Source: Magnetococcales bacterium
GTDB lineage: Bacteria > Pseudomonadota > Magnetococcia > Magnetococcales > Magnetaquicoccaceae
Length of the DNA stretch: 64,000 bases
Assembly: GCA_015231755.1 (NCBI GenBank)
Contig: JADGAZ010000018.1
Location: forward strand, 1 to 64,000
Direction of reading: 5' to 3'
The position numbers and the translations under genes are program-made. The notes below the pieces were generated by a model, which did not search any database, had not been told where the DNA came from, and saw only the letters and a program-made list of their open reading frames with translations. The first letter of the stretch is position 1. Each line of letters opens with the position of its first letter. Below are positions 31,395-40,545 of the stretch, piece after piece.

Positions 31395-31422
31395 GTTCTT
31401 GATCCAGACAGAAACGATCGCC

Positions 31423-32619
31423 TCACACCCCGTGTCGCAGAAAATAGGGCATCAGATCGATCCCCGGCGCGAAAGTCAACGATCCGGTTTGCAACAATCC
31501 CTCATCATAGGCCACGTTGCCATCCGGCACGATGCCGTGACCACACAAGGCAAACGGCACCGGACCCGGATCATGGGTCTTGGTCACCAACGGCGTGGGG
31601 TGATCCGGCAAGGCCACCGCGCGAAACGGTCCCCCCGCCGCCAAGGCCTCCAACACCGGCCCCACCAGACGGGCATCAAAATCCTCGATGGCCTGAAGTT
31701 TGTAATCCAAACGCCCCGCATGTCCGGCCTCGTCCGGAGACTCCACATGCACAAACATCAAGTCCCGCTCTTCCAATCCCTTCAGACAGGCCTGAGCCTT
31801 GCCCTCGTAATCCGTATCGATCCACCCGGTGGCACCCGGCACATGCAACACATCAAACCCGATGTGAGCCGCAATGCCCCGCATCAAATCCACCGCCGAA
31901 ATAATCCCGCCACTCTTGCCGAACCGCTCCCGGAAGGGTGGCAGAAATGGCTTGCGCCCCTGACCCCACAACCAAATGGAATTGGCCGGTCGCTTGCCAC
32001 TGGCCACCCGTTCCCGGTTGACCGGATGATCCGACAAAAAAGTCCAGGAGGCCCGCATCAACGCTTCGATGGGTTGGGCGTCCAATCCTTCGGGAAGCGC
32101 GCCGGCAATGGGCCGATCGGTGATGTCATGGGGAGGCCGACTGTTGAGTCGATCCCCACCGTCCCGCCAAACCAGCAGATGACGATAGCTCACCCCCGGA
32201 TAAAACCGGAAACGGTCCGAACCGAGCCGTTCGTTCAAGGTGTCGATGATCCGGGCAGCCTCCGCCGACGAGATATGCTCGGCGGAAAAATCCTCCATCA
32301 CGGAGAAATCGCTGCCCAGGGTCACCAGATTGCAACGGAAAGCCACGTCATTCGGCCCCAGATCGACCCCCATGGCCGCAGCCTCCAAAGGACTGCGTCC
32401 GGTGTAGCTTTGGGTCACATCGTATCCCAACACCCCCAGATTGGCCACGTCACTGCCCGGATAGTATCCATCCGGCGTGTTGAGCGTCCATCCCCCCACC
32501 CCTTCCCGGACCATGCGATCCAGGTTGGGCGTGCGGGCGGCCATCAGGGGAGTGCGACCTTCCAGGGCCTCCAGGGGGCGATCACTCATGCCGTCCCCCA
32601 GAAAAATGACGTATTTCAT
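31423..32619 (-). CDS. apgM: Cofactor-independent phosphoglycerate mutase, archaeal type
   Basis: 398 residues, the length of the ApgM family (distinct from the 510-residue GpmI). It interconverts 3- and 2-phosphoglycerate. Alkaline-phosphatase-superfamily metal ligands are visible: IFLGDGMSDRPL at the start, PGSDVANLGVLGYD with the catalytic serine near residue 55, and HVESPDEAGHAGR and KTHDPGPVPFALCG near the end. The ATG at 32619 begins the family N-terminus MKYVIFLGDG and has GGGAG upstream; the longer frame is not supported. mdh lies 55 bp upstream on the same strand. Confidence 0.9.
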   Translation of the reverse strand: MKYVIFLGDGMSDRPLEALEGRTPLMAARTPNLDRMVREGVGGWTLNTPDGYYPGSDVANLGVLGYDVTQSYTGRSPLEAAAMGVDLGPNDVAFRCNLVTLGSDFSVMEDFSAEHISSAEAARIIDTLNERLGSDRFRFYPGVSYRHLLVWRDGGDRLNSRPPHDITDRPIAGALPEGLDAQPIEALMRASWTFLSDHPVNRERVASGKRPANSIWLWGQGRKPFLPPFRERFGKSGGIISAVDLMRGIAAHIGFDVLHVPGATGWIDTDYEGKAQACLKGLEERDLMFVHVESPDEAGHAGRLDYKLQAIEDFDARLVGPVLEALAAGGPFRAVALPDHPTPLVTKTHDPGPVPFALCGHGIVPDGNVAYDEGLLQTGSLTFAPGIDLMPYFLRHGV

Positions 32620-32674
32620 TGCCTGCTCCCGTTCATGCTGAACCGACACAAAGGGGGGATGAACCAATCAAGGA

Positions 32675-33649
32675 TTACAACAAATCCTTGACCACTTCCC
32701 GCTCCTGACGCAACTCGTCAAGCACCTTGTTGAACTTGGCCTGTCCCCAGTCGGACAGGGTGAGACCATCCACCACTTCCCATTGATCGCCCTTGAGGCG
32801 CAGGGGATAACCGAAGATCAGGCCCGGATCCACTCCATATTGACCCTCGGAAAGCACCGCCGCCACGAACCAATCCCCCTCGGGGGTGGGTTGACGGAAG
32901 GAGAGCAGATGATCCAACGCCGCGATGGCGCCGGAAGCCGCGCTGGAGGAGCCTCTGGCCTTGATGACCACGGCGCCCCGGGTCTGCACATCCGGAACGA
33001 AGGTATTCTTGAGCCAATCCTCGTCGGTGATCACCTCGGACAGGGGCCGACCCTGGATGCGGGCGTTCTCGAAGTCCGGATATTGATTGTTGGAATGGTT
33101 GCCCCACACCGCCAGATTGGTGACCGCAGTCACCGGCACATTGGCCTTCTTGGCGAGCATGGTCTTGGCACGGTTGTAGTCCAGACGCATCATGGCGGAA
33201 AAGCGATCCTTGGGCACATCGCTGTTGCGCATGGCGATCAGACAGTTGGTGTTGCAGGGATTGCCCACCACCACCACCCGCAGATCCGCAGCCGCCCGGT
33301 TGAGAGCCTTGCCCTGACCGACGAAAATCGGTCCATTGACCCGGATCAGATCGGCACGTTCCATGCCCGGTCCACGGGGACGGGAACCGATCAACAACGC
33401 CGCGTTGACCCCGTCGAAAGCTTGGTCGGCCTGATCGCTGGCGTCCATTCCGACCAGAGTGGGGAAAGCGGAGTCATCCAGTTCCATCATGACCGCTTCC
33501 AACACTTTCATGGCAGGGGTAATTTCAAGAAAACTCAAATGAACCGGTTGGTCCGGGCCAAATACGGCTCCCGAGGCCAAACGAAAAATCGCACTGTAGG
33601 CAATTTGACCAGCGGCTCCGGTCACTGCCACACGAATCGGCTCTGCCAT
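32675..33649 (-). CDS. mdh: Malate dehydrogenase
   Basis: 324 residues of the bacterial/cytosolic-type NAD malate dehydrogenase family (the type starting VAVTGAAGQIAYS). It oxidises malate to oxaloacetate in the TCA cycle. The nucleotide loop is GAAGQIAYS (residues 10-18); GSRPRGPGMERADL carries the substrate-binding arginines; VVVGNPCNTNCL and the catalytic His in WGNHSNNQYPDF follow. The ATG at 33649 is preceded by GGGAGG nine bases upstream. Together with pyc in this window it covers two oxaloacetate-producing reactions. Confidence 0.95.
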   Translation of the reverse strand: MAEPIRVAVTGAAGQIAYSAIFRLASGAVFGPDQPVHLSFLEITPAMKVLEAVMMELDDSAFPTLVGMDASDQADQAFDGVNAALLIGSRPRGPGMERADLIRVNGPIFVGQGKALNRAAADLRVVVVGNPCNTNCLIAMRNSDVPKDRFSAMMRLDYNRAKTMLAKKANVPVTAVTNLAVWGNHSNNQYPDFENARIQGRPLSEVITDEDWLKNTFVPDVQTRGAVVIKARGSSSAASGAIAALDHLLSFRQPTPEGDWFVAAVLSEGQYGVDPGLIFGYPLRLKGDQWEVVDGLTLSDWGQAKFNKVLDELRQEREVVKDLL

Positions 33650-33767
33650 GATTGAATCCTCCCTAATCGCGATGGTGAAATACGAACCAGTCAACCTAGA
33701 CTTCCCCTTAAGATGACGCAAGGCGCATGCGGGTGCAACCCTTGCCAAACGCCGGAGATGAAAAGGT

Positions 33768-34970
33768 CTATCGGGAGACATCCAGGGCCGCGTCCAGGTC
33801 GTTCAAAATGTCTTCCACGTCCTCCAAACCGATAGAAAATCGCACCAGACCTTCGGTAATTCCCGCCGCCTTGCGCTCCGCGTCCGTCAGTTTGGCATGG
33901 GTGGTGGTGGCCGGATGGGTGGTCAGGGTGCGGCTGTCTCCCAGGTTGGCGGTGATAATGGCCAGCTTCAGGCCGTTCATGAACCGATGGGCCCGCTCCC
34001 GGCTTCCCAGATCCACACAGACGATGGCCCCGAAACGACGCATCTGCCGGGCGGCCAACTCCCGTTGGGGATGATCCGGCAAACCCGGATACAAAACCGC
34101 TCCCGCCAATTCAGGACGGCTCGCCAGATGGGCCGCCACCCGTTCGGCGTTGTCGCAATGCCGTTCCATGCGCAAAGGCAAGGTCTCCAGCCCCTTGAAC
34201 AGCACCCAGGCGTTGAATGGCGACAGCGACGAACCGGTGTTGCGCAACAAAGGAAAAACATGATCCATCAACAATTTGCGCCCACCCGCGACCACGCCGC
34301 CCAGGACACGGCCCTGGCCATCCATGTATTTGGTGGCGGAATGGACCACCAGGTCCACGCCCAACTCCAAAGGACGCTGCAAACAGGGGGTACACAACAC
34401 ATTGTCCACCACCACCAGGATACCCCGTTCCCGGCCCAAACGGGCCAAAGCGGCCAGATCCACCATTTCCAGAGTGGGATTGGCCGGAGTCTCCAGAAAA
34501 AACAGACGGGTGGCAGGCGTCACCGCCGCCTCCCAGGCCTCCAGGTCCGACAAAGGCACCCGGGTGACACCGATGCCCATCCGTTTCAACAGGGTGTTGG
34601 CAATGTTGGTGGTGGAACCAAACACCGAACGACTGATCACCACGTGGTCCCCGGCGGACAGAAAAGAGAGGAACACCATGGTCACCGCCGCCATGCCGCT
34701 GGCCGCCGCCACCGCGTGCTCGGCCTTTTCCAAAGCGGCGACCCGCTCTTCAAACAGGGCCACGGTGGGATTGGTGAATCGGCTGTAAAGATTGCCCTCC
34801 TCCTCCCCGGCGAACACCGCCCGGGCCTGCTCGGCAGAGTCGAACCGGAAACTCGATGTCAAAAAAAGCGGGGGACTGTTCTCCCGCTCCGGCGTGGTGT
34901 CACGACCGGTGTGCAAGGCCGTGGTGGCCACCCCGTAAACCCGCTGCGACGATTCGGCTCCGCTCGACAT
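33768..34970 (-). CDS. metZ: O-succinylhomoserine sulfhydrylase (trans-sulfuration family)
   Basis: 400 residues of the Cys/Met-metabolism PLP enzyme family. The PLP lysine is in HSATKYMDGQGRVLGG (about residue 213); YSRFTNPTV, AASGMAAVT and VDNVLCTPCLQRPL are family marks. The combination of GVATTALHTGRDTTPE near the start with that lysine motif fits MetZ, which makes homocysteine from O-succinylhomoserine and sulfide, better than cystathionine gamma-synthase; the exact substrate is inferred. ATG at 34970 follows GGGAGGAAAATTGC. Homocysteine from here would feed the metK/ahcY cycle encoded elsewhere in the window. It diverges from the DHH gene across 216 bp. Confidence 0.88.
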   Translation of the reverse strand: MSSGAESSQRVYGVATTALHTGRDTTPERENSPPLFLTSSFRFDSAEQARAVFAGEEEGNLYSRFTNPTVALFEERVAALEKAEHAVAAASGMAAVTMVFLSFLSAGDHVVISRSVFGSTTNIANTLLKRMGIGVTRVPLSDLEAWEAAVTPATRLFFLETPANPTLEMVDLAALARLGRERGILVVVDNVLCTPCLQRPLELGVDLVVHSATKYMDGQGRVLGGVVAGGRKLLMDHVFPLLRNTGSSLSPFNAWVLFKGLETLPLRMERHCDNAERVAAHLASRPELAGAVLYPGLPDHPQRELAARQMRRFGAIVCVDLGSRERAHRFMNGLKLAIITANLGDSRTLTTHPATTTHAKLTDAERKAAGITEGLVRFSIGLEDVEDILNDLDAALDVSR

Positions 34971-35132
34971 GATGCAATTTTCCTCCCGCCATCCCCTTGG
35001 TAACCCGACTGTGCGCCCCTCCTCACCTTTAGACCTCATTTTCGATGAGGCGACTCCATTCTATGCGCATCGGATCCGGCAACGAAAGGCTGAAGACCGA
35101 TTTTAGCAATGGATCGAACGAAAAAAATCCCC

Positions 35133-35138
35133 TATACT
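35133..35138 (+). promoter_or_regulatory. Possible -10 element before the DHH phosphoesterase gene
   Basis: TATACT at 35133-35138 lies 48 bp before the ATG in an A-rich stretch between metZ and the DHH gene. The bases 17 bp upstream match the -35 consensus poorly, so this is a weak call. Confidence 0.25.
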
Positions 35139-35186
35139 GCATTACGAAAATGAGGATCCACCCTCTTGGACCCAGGAGTCGCTTCA

Positions 35187-36125
35187 ATGTCTCAACCCCA
35201 AAAATACCGTCTCGTCACGCGCAGTGATTTCGATGGGCTGGTCAGTGCCATGCTGCTGCGCGAACTGGACCTCATCGACGATATCCTGTTCGTCCAACCC
35301 AAGGATATGCAGGACGGCAAGATTCCCATCACCGGGCGGGACATCATCACCAATCTTCCCTATGTGCCCGACGCCCATCTGGTGCTGGACCACCACGCCA
35401 GCGAACTGGAACGGGCCGGCAATCAGGTCAACGCCAATCACATCATCCATCCCGAAGCCTTTTCCGCGGCCCGGGTGGTCTATGACCATTTCGGCGGCAA
35501 AACCGCCTTTCCCGACATCCGCGACGACATCCTCACCGCCGTGGACAAGGCCGACTCCGGCCAGTTTGAAGAAGAAGACATTCTCAATCCCACCGGATGG
35601 ATGCTGTTGAACTTCATCATGGATCCCCGCACCGGACTGGGACGCTTCAAAGAATTTCGCATCTCCAACTACGCCCTGATGATGGACCTGATCGAATACT
35701 GCCGCCGTCACACCGTGGAAGAGGTGCTGGCCTTGCCGGATGTTCGGGAACGGACCGAATTTTATTTCGAGCAGGAAGAGTTGTTCAAAACCCAGATCCA
35801 AACCCGCACCAAAATTCACAACAATCTGGCGGTCCTGGATCTGCGCCACGACGATATCATCTTTCCCGGCAACCGATTCATGATCTATGCCCTCTATCCC
35901 CAATGCAACATCTCGTTGCACATTCTCTGGGGTCCCACGCGCAAAACCACGGTTTACGCCCTGGGCAAATCGATCTTCAATCGTACCTCAAAAACCCATA
36001 TCGGCTCCCTCTGTCTGCAATTCGGAGGCGGTGGCCATGCGGCGGCGGGCACCTGTCAAGTACCGACAAGTCAGGCGATCGAAATCCGCAAGGCCATCGA
36101 AAGCCGGATCCTGGCGGATGGATGA
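35187..36125 (+). CDS. DHH-family phosphoesterase (exopolyphosphatase-like)
   Basis: 312 residues. The DHH domain starts with RSDFDGLVSAMLL (metal Asp) and contains LVLDHHASELERAGN, the name-giving Asp-His-His near residue 67, and TAVDKADSGQFEEED. The C-terminal DHHA1-type domain ends with SLCLQFGGGGHAAAGTCQV, the Gly-rich substrate loop. Relatives cut phosphodiester or phosphoanhydride bonds (RecJ, NrnA, exopolyphosphatase, c-di-AMP phosphodiesterases); the substrate here is not decidable. The ATG at 35187 is preceded by AGGAG with an 8-base spacer. Confidence 0.85.
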   Translation: MSQPQKYRLVTRSDFDGLVSAMLLRELDLIDDILFVQPKDMQDGKIPITGRDIITNLPYVPDAHLVLDHHASELERAGNQVNANHIIHPEAFSAARVVYDHFGGKTAFPDIRDDILTAVDKADSGQFEEEDILNPTGWMLLNFIMDPRTGLGRFKEFRISNYALMMDLIEYCRRHTVEEVLALPDVRERTEFYFEQEELFKTQIQTRTKIHNNLAVLDLRHDDIIFPGNRFMIYALYPQCNISLHILWGPTRKTTVYALGKSIFNRTSKTHIGSLCLQFGGGGHAAAGTCQVPTSQAIEIRKAIESRILADG

Positions 36126-36152
36126 ACGGCTTGCAAGGATGATTGAAAACAC

Positions 36153-36575
36153 ATGACAAACATGTCGATGGCATTCCAGGCAGTCCTGCTGTGCGGCCTG
36201 CTTGTGTCCGGTTGCGTCACCACGGACACCTCTTCCGCGCAACAAAACACCCCCCCGACCCAGGAGTCCAAATCACCCCCCAGGGAGACCAAATCGGCCA
36301 CCCCGGAAACCCGGACCGGTCATCCTCCCGTGATGCCGAAACCGACTCCCCCGCTGGCCCATCCCTCCACCAGCAAACCGGAAACTCTGATCGGCTCCAC
36401 GGGCAAGGAACTCATCACCCGGTTCGGACAGCCCAACATGATCATGGATGTCACCATGAAAGGCCGTTCGGCTTCGGAAGGGTATCTGTACTATCCCAAA
36501 GACGGCAAAGGGTGCATTCACACCTTCGTGGTGCTGGAAGAAAACAACAAGGTCATCCACTACTTCTGCCAATGA
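36153..36575 (+). CDS. Small lipoprotein, BamE/SmpA-like C-terminus
   Basis: 140 residues. A signal segment ends in LVSGC (lipobox). A Pro/Thr/Ser-rich linker (about 25-75) follows, then a compact domain: STGKELITRFGQPNMIMDV, EGYLYYPKDGKGCIHTFVV and a closing VIHYFCQ. The last part resembles small outer-membrane lipoproteins of the SmpA/OmlA fold; this is a loose resemblance. The start is uncertain among three close in-frame ATGs (36153, 36162, 36168). Its 3' end overlaps the convergent aspartyl-protease gene by 23 bp. Confidence 0.6.
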   Translation: MTNMSMAFQAVLLCGLLVSGCVTTDTSSAQQNTPPTQESKSPPRETKSATPETRTGHPPVMPKPTPPLAHPSTSKPETLIGSTGKELITRFGQPNMIMDVTMKGRSASEGYLYYPKDGKGCIHTFVVLEENNKVIHYFCQ

Positions 36576-37419
36576 GCGGCACCACCTCCCCACCGGGAGG
36601 ACAAGGCGGCGCAACCAGATAGGACGTACCATCCGCCCGCCAGCACTGTCTCAGGGTCTTGCCCACTCCGGGGGCGGTACGCTCCTGGACCACCGGAGGC
36701 GGCAGTGGCGTCGGTTTGGCTTCCCCCGCAGGTTTTTTGGGGGACTTTTGGCCATTCTGGGGATTTTTCCGGCCTTCCGGGGGCGGGGAATCCTGGTTGA
36801 CCGGTTCCCGAACCGGCGCCACGGACCGGCTTCCGGCAGCCGCCTCGCTGCCGGACAAAGCGGGAATCAACAACTGACGCTTCTTGGGATCGATGCGCCA
36901 CGCCCCGAGCAACTCCAATACCGGCGTACCGAGCAGTGGCATGCCTTTGGCCGGGGTGACGGTGACCGCCACCTGCTTCAACTCCCGACTGCCGATGCGC
37001 AAACTGTCCAGTCGCGCCACGGCATGACGACCGCTGGAGCCATCCGCCAACGTCGAAACCGCCATGCCCAACCAGTCTTCGGGCCGGATCAACCCCTGGA
37101 CCGTCATCCGGTCGATGACATCCGTTGGCAAGGCCACCACATTGGCCCCGGTATCGATCAAAAATTCCACGGTGATGCGGTTGTTGACCAGAACCGGAAT
37201 CCAATACTGGCCATGGGATCCCTTGGCCAGCAGAGGAATCACCTCATCCGGCGGAGGGGGATTCCGGTCCCGTTCCCCCGGAAGGCAGGCTTCGCCCCGA
37301 AAAATGGTCCGCCCCCGGGCATCGATGCAGTGACGCAGCGCCGACTCTCCCCACACCGATCCGGCCCCGATCATCAACAGCACCATCATCATCAGCCCGC
37401 CCAGCGCGCCGTGTCCCAT
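36553..37419 (-). CDS. Retropepsin-like aspartyl protease, exported
   Basis: 288 residues. An N-terminal hydrophobic segment (LMMMVLLMIGAGSVWG) suggests export or anchoring. The catalytic motif FLIDTGANVVALPTDV lies near residue 100, and the family's closing LLGTPVLELLG near 175; this matches the TIGR02281-type clan AA proteases. A Pro/Lys-rich linker and a short C-terminal Cys-containing repeat of the N-terminal pattern follow (CIDARGRTIF... versus CWRADGTSYLV...). ATG at 37419 lies behind a G-run; a TTG at 37458 overlapping the HAD stop is also possible. It is likely cotranscribed with the HAD phosphatase upstream. Confidence 0.8.
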   Translation of the reverse strand: MGHGALGGLMMMVLLMIGAGSVWGESALRHCIDARGRTIFRGEACLPGERDRNPPPPDEVIPLLAKGSHGQYWIPVLVNNRITVEFLIDTGANVVALPTDVIDRMTVQGLIRPEDWLGMAVSTLADGSSGRHAVARLDSLRIGSRELKQVAVTVTPAKGMPLLGTPVLELLGAWRIDPKKRQLLIPALSGSEAAAGSRSVAPVREPVNQDSPPPEGRKNPQNGQKSPKKPAGEAKPTPLPPPVVQERTAPGVGKTLRQCWRADGTSYLVAPPCPPGGEVVPLIGRSSG

Positions 37420-37454
37420 GCATCCCCCCCCCCGACAGTGTTCCCCATGAACGC

Positions 37455-38141
37455 TCAAACCTCTGGAGATCCTTCCCGGATCCCGACAATCGGCAACAAC
37501 TCGGGCAATCGCTCCACCCAGTGGTCCGGGCTGGCTTCGGCCAGCGTCCGACGGTCGTGACAGCCGAAGGTGACCGCCGCGGTCCGCACCCGGGCATTGC
37601 GCCCCATTTCCAGATCGAACACCGTATCCCCGACCATCAACGACCGGTTGGCCACCGCTCCGGTGGCGGCGAGAATCTGTTCGATCATGGAAGGATGGGG
37701 TTTGCTCGGGGCGTGATCCGACGTCATCAGCACCTCGAACAGGCCTTGCAAGCGCTGCTCCCGCAAGGTGCGCTCCAACCCCCGCAACGACTTGCCCGTG
37801 GCCACCGCCAGGGTGACCCCATGCTCCCGCAGACTCTCCAGGGTGGCCCGCGCCCCGGGAAACAAAGGGGTGGTCAACTCCCCTCCATCCGCCAGACGTT
37901 GATAATGGCGCTTGTAGGCCGTCACCGCGCGTTCGTGCAACGCCGCATCCTGCTCAGGCAGCAGCACGCTCATGGCCTCGTGCAAGGAGAGTCCCACCAC
38001 CTGGGCGATCCGCTCCCGGGGCAATCCCTCCCCCATTCCCACCTCGACCAGCGCCAGATTGGCCGAGCGCACAATGCCATCCAGGCTGTCCACCAGGGTG
38101 CCGTCACAATCGAAGATGACCAGATCATACCGGGTGGACAT
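37455..38141 (-). CDS. HAD-family phosphatase, phosphoglycolate-phosphatase-like
   Basis: 228 residues. HAD motif I IFDCDGTLVDS is at the start, motif II VATGKS near 110, and motif IV MVGDTVFDLEMGRNA near 165, with an alpha-helical cap between. This is the Gph/PGMB-like subfamily that dephosphorylates small phospho-metabolites such as 2-phosphoglycolate; substrate inferred. The ATG at 38141 begins MSTRYDLVIFDCDG and has CGGAG eight bases upstream. It is 43 bp downstream of the MDR dehydrogenase and just upstream of the aspartyl-protease gene. Confidence 0.85.
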   Translation of the reverse strand: MSTRYDLVIFDCDGTLVDSLDGIVRSANLALVEVGMGEGLPRERIAQVVGLSLHEAMSVLLPEQDAALHERAVTAYKRHYQRLADGGELTTPLFPGARATLESLREHGVTLAVATGKSLRGLERTLREQRLQGLFEVLMTSDHAPSKPHPSMIEQILAATGAVANRSLMVGDTVFDLEMGRNARVRTAAVTFGCHDRRTLAEASPDHWVERLPELLPIVGIREGSPEV

Positions 38142-38184
38142 GCACAAAACTCCGCATTCAGGAATAGGGTTCAGACAAAAACAA

Positions 38185-39174
38185 TCACGGTTGAATGACA
38201 CACTTCAGCGTGCCTTTCTCCCGACTTTTCGTCAAGGCTCCCACGGCGTCATCCAGGGAAAAGACCCCCTCGATCATGGGTTCCACCGCCACCGATCCCC
38301 GTTCCAGCAGACGCAACGCCGCCGAAAAGGGACCACAACGCGACCCCAGCACCACAATCTCATCCACCACCAAAGAGGCCAGATCCATTGCCGTTGTGGC
38401 CAAATGGGTACTCTTCAACACCAGCCTTCCCCGGGAACGCACCAGACTCCGCGCCAGAGTCAACCCTTCCGGAGTGCCGGAACACTCCACCACCAGATCG
38501 GCCCGCCATCCCGCGGCCAGCCGGGACTCCTCCCGCACCCCGAGGCCCCGCGCCTCCAGCCACGGACGGGGATGGCGCCCGATCAGGGTCAGCTCACAGC
38601 CGGTCAAGGCCAACACCTGAGCCACCAGCAGCCCCAGCTTGCCATCCCCCACCACCGCCACCCGGTCCGTGGGCCGCACATGGGTCTGTTGCACAATTTC
38701 CACCGCCGCCGCCAACGGTTCGGTGAACAGGGCCTGACAATCCCCGATCCCCGCAGGCACGACGTGCAGATTGGCCAGGGGCAACACCACCCAGTCGGCG
38801 AACACCCCATCCCGATGACGAATCCCCACCACGGTACGGCTCAGACAATGGCCCGGGTTCCGATTCCGACACGAGGCGCAATGGCCGCAGGCCACGGTGA
38901 TCTCCCCCACCACCCGGCGTCCCACCCATGCGGGGTCATCCGGAGCGGACACCACCCGACCGACCCATTCATGTCCCGGAATCCCGGAAAAATCCGCGTA
39001 GCCTCGCAAAAGCGCATGATCCGTGGCGCACACCCCGGCCAGCACCACCCGGATCAAGGCCTCGCCGGGTCCGGGAACCGGCACCGGTCGGGCCCGATCC
39101 AGCCAAACCCGTCCTTTCCCGAACACCACCGCCCGCATGACGGACCCGGGAGCCTGCGGTACCGCATGCGTCAT
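38185..39174 (-). CDS. Zinc-type medium-chain alcohol dehydrogenase family protein
   Basis: 329 residues. GroES-like half with CATDHALLRGYADFSGIPGHEWVGRVV: the Cys and GHE residues are the catalytic zinc ligands. CGHCASCRNRNPGHC carries the structural zinc cysteines. The Rossmann half shows VAVVGDGKLGLLVAQVLALTG. It oxidises or reduces an alcohol/polyol with NAD(P); the substrate is unknown, with threonine- or sorbitol-dehydrogenase-like enzymes being closest in pattern. The start may be ATG 39174 or ATG 39138 (MRAVVFGKG). Confidence 0.85.
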   Translation of the reverse strand: MTHAVPQAPGSVMRAVVFGKGRVWLDRARPVPVPGPGEALIRVVLAGVCATDHALLRGYADFSGIPGHEWVGRVVSAPDDPAWVGRRVVGEITVACGHCASCRNRNPGHCLSRTVVGIRHRDGVFADWVVLPLANLHVVPAGIGDCQALFTEPLAAAVEIVQQTHVRPTDRVAVVGDGKLGLLVAQVLALTGCELTLIGRHPRPWLEARGLGVREESRLAAGWRADLVVECSGTPEGLTLARSLVRSRGRLVLKSTHLATTAMDLASLVVDEIVVLGSRCGPFSAALRLLERGSVAVEPMIEGVFSLDDAVGALTKSREKGTLKCVIQP

Positions 39175-39347
39175 GGCCGCGTACTCTCTGGCATCGTTGA
39201 AAAATTAATGGAAGTTTTCTCCAAAACCCGCCAACGGGGGGGGTGGCTTATGGAGTGGAAAAAGGCTAGAATGCGTCCCACCGGTTGACAAGGAACAATA
39301 CGTGAAAGATCAGATTCTTCAATCAACGTCGAGGTAAACGTGGACGC

Positions 39348-40034
39348 ATGAACCCCTTGATGCCAAAAATCTCCCGCCGCCAAGCCATTCTGGGTCTGCT
39401 GGGCGGAACGGGACTGGGTCTGATCGGCCTCCGGGTCCACAGCGCCCTGACCGGGGCCCAATCCGACCCCACCTTGACCATGGACCAAGACCTGGTCGGT
39501 GTGATGCTGCCCTCCCCCCGGGAACTGCAACCGTTTACCCTGACCGATCAGGAAAATCGTCCGTTCGGCCCGGAACGACTGCTAAAAAAATGGACCTTTC
39601 TGTTTTTCGGCTATACCCACTGCCCGGATGTCTGTCCGGTCTCCATGGGCATTCTGGCCGAAGTCTACGCCCTGCTGGAAAAACAACCCGGAGGCTTGTC
39701 GGCGCTGCAAGGCATTTTCGTCTCCGTGGACACGGAACGCGACACCACGGAACTGCTCAAAGCCTACGTGCCCTATTTCCATCCCGACTTTCTGGGAGTC
39801 ACCGGCACGCCGGAGGCGATCCGCGCCTTTGCCAAGCAGTTGGGAGCCTATTACCTGCTGCCCCCCAAATCGGACAACGGGGACGAGTCCCAATTGATCA
39901 GCCACTCCTCGGTTTTTTTCCTGCTGGGTCCCAAGGGACAATTTGTCGCCCTGTTTCAGCCCCAGATGCACCAACCGGCCATCATCGCCGAGTTGTTCGT
40001 CAAAATTCGCAAACATTATGGAGAATCCGCATGA
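39348..40034 (+). CDS. SCO1/SenC-type copper chaperone
   Basis: 228 residues. The N-terminus SRRQAILGLLGGTGLGLIGL looks like a Tat-style or membrane-anchor signal. The thioredoxin-like domain has the copper-binding FGYTHCPDVCPVSMG (CxxxC) and the distant His in ISHSSVFFLLGPKGQ. SCO proteins load copper into the CuA site of cytochrome c oxidase or act as thiol reductases. Its stop overlaps the start of the PCu(A)C gene as ATGA, so the two copper proteins are translationally coupled. ATG at 39360 is an alternative start. Confidence 0.93.
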   Translation: MNPLMPKISRRQAILGLLGGTGLGLIGLRVHSALTGAQSDPTLTMDQDLVGVMLPSPRELQPFTLTDQENRPFGPERLLKKWTFLFFGYTHCPDVCPVSMGILAEVYALLEKQPGGLSALQGIFVSVDTERDTTELLKAYVPYFHPDFLGVTGTPEAIRAFAKQLGAYYLLPPKSDNGDESQLISHSSVFFLLGPKGQFVALFQPQMHQPAIIAELFVKIRKHYGESA

Positions 40035-40513
40035 AAGCCCTGAACACCCTATTGGCTTCATTAATGTTGGGAACCCTGCTGGGTGCCGCCCCGGTCCGGG
40101 CGGAAGAGGCCATCCACGTGATGGATCCTTGGGTACGGGCCGCCCCGCCGGTGGCGCAGACCCAGGCCGCCTACATGACCCTGCACAACGCCGGCACCAA
40201 AAGCAAAAGCCTGGTGGGGGCCAAAAGTCCCCTGTTTTCCAAGGTCGAACTGCACGAAACCGTACAGCGCGAAGGCAAAAGCCAGATGCAGGCCAAATCC
40301 ACCGTTCCCATCGCACCGGGTGCCCAGGTCCAGTTGGCTCCGGGTGGCCTGCACATCATGCTGATCGGACCGCAAAAACCCCTGCAACCCAAAGATTGGG
40401 TTCCCATCACCCTGAAATTCGCCGACGGCACCGAATTGCCGGTCGCCGCGGAAGTCCGGGAAGCGGTCGGCGGCAACAAATCCCAAGAAAACCACGAACA
40501 TCACAATCACTGA
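40031..40513 (+). CDS. PCu(A)C copper chaperone
   Basis: 160 residues with a signal peptide (LLASLMLGTLLGAAPVRAEE). The mature domain carries the PCu(A)C pattern: DPWVRAAPPVAQTQAAYMTL, the copper ligands His in VELHETVQ and the Met/His pair in APGGLHIMLIGPQKPL, preceded by a Met in QMQAKS. A His-rich tail (ENHEHHNH) may add metal binding. It delivers Cu(I) to the oxidase CuA site together with the coupled SCO1-type protein. ATG overlaps the previous stop. Confidence 0.92.
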   Translation: MKALNTLLASLMLGTLLGAAPVRAEEAIHVMDPWVRAAPPVAQTQAAYMTLHNAGTKSKSLVGAKSPLFSKVELHETVQREGKSQMQAKSTVPIAPGAQVQLAPGGLHIMLIGPQKPLQPKDWVPITLKFADGTELPVAAEVREAVGGNKSQENHEHHNH

Positions 40514-40545
40514 GGGTTCCTCGGCACACCGCCCTTGAAGAACCC

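Larger units (their letters stand above)
31077..31422. other. Intergenic region with hairpins, no gene
   Basis: This 346 bp gap between convergent rpmB and apgM holds no supportable gene. It carries the rpmB-side hairpin (31115-31153), a small palindrome GGGGAATGAATTCCCC at 31309-31324 with a T-run eight bases further on, a purine-rich AAAGAAAGGAAAGGAAAAA tract just before it, and the apgM terminator (31363-31394). Confidence 0.6.

Noticed and set aside
35045-35227. 60-codon open frame upstream of the DHH gene
   Set aside because: It overlaps the promoter region and start of the DHH gene in another frame and has no ribosome site or domain.
39943-40545. Upstream extension of the SLBB export gene frame
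   Set aside because: This part of the frame lies across the SCO1 and PCu(A)C genes in another register; the signal-like segment begins after ATG 40546.
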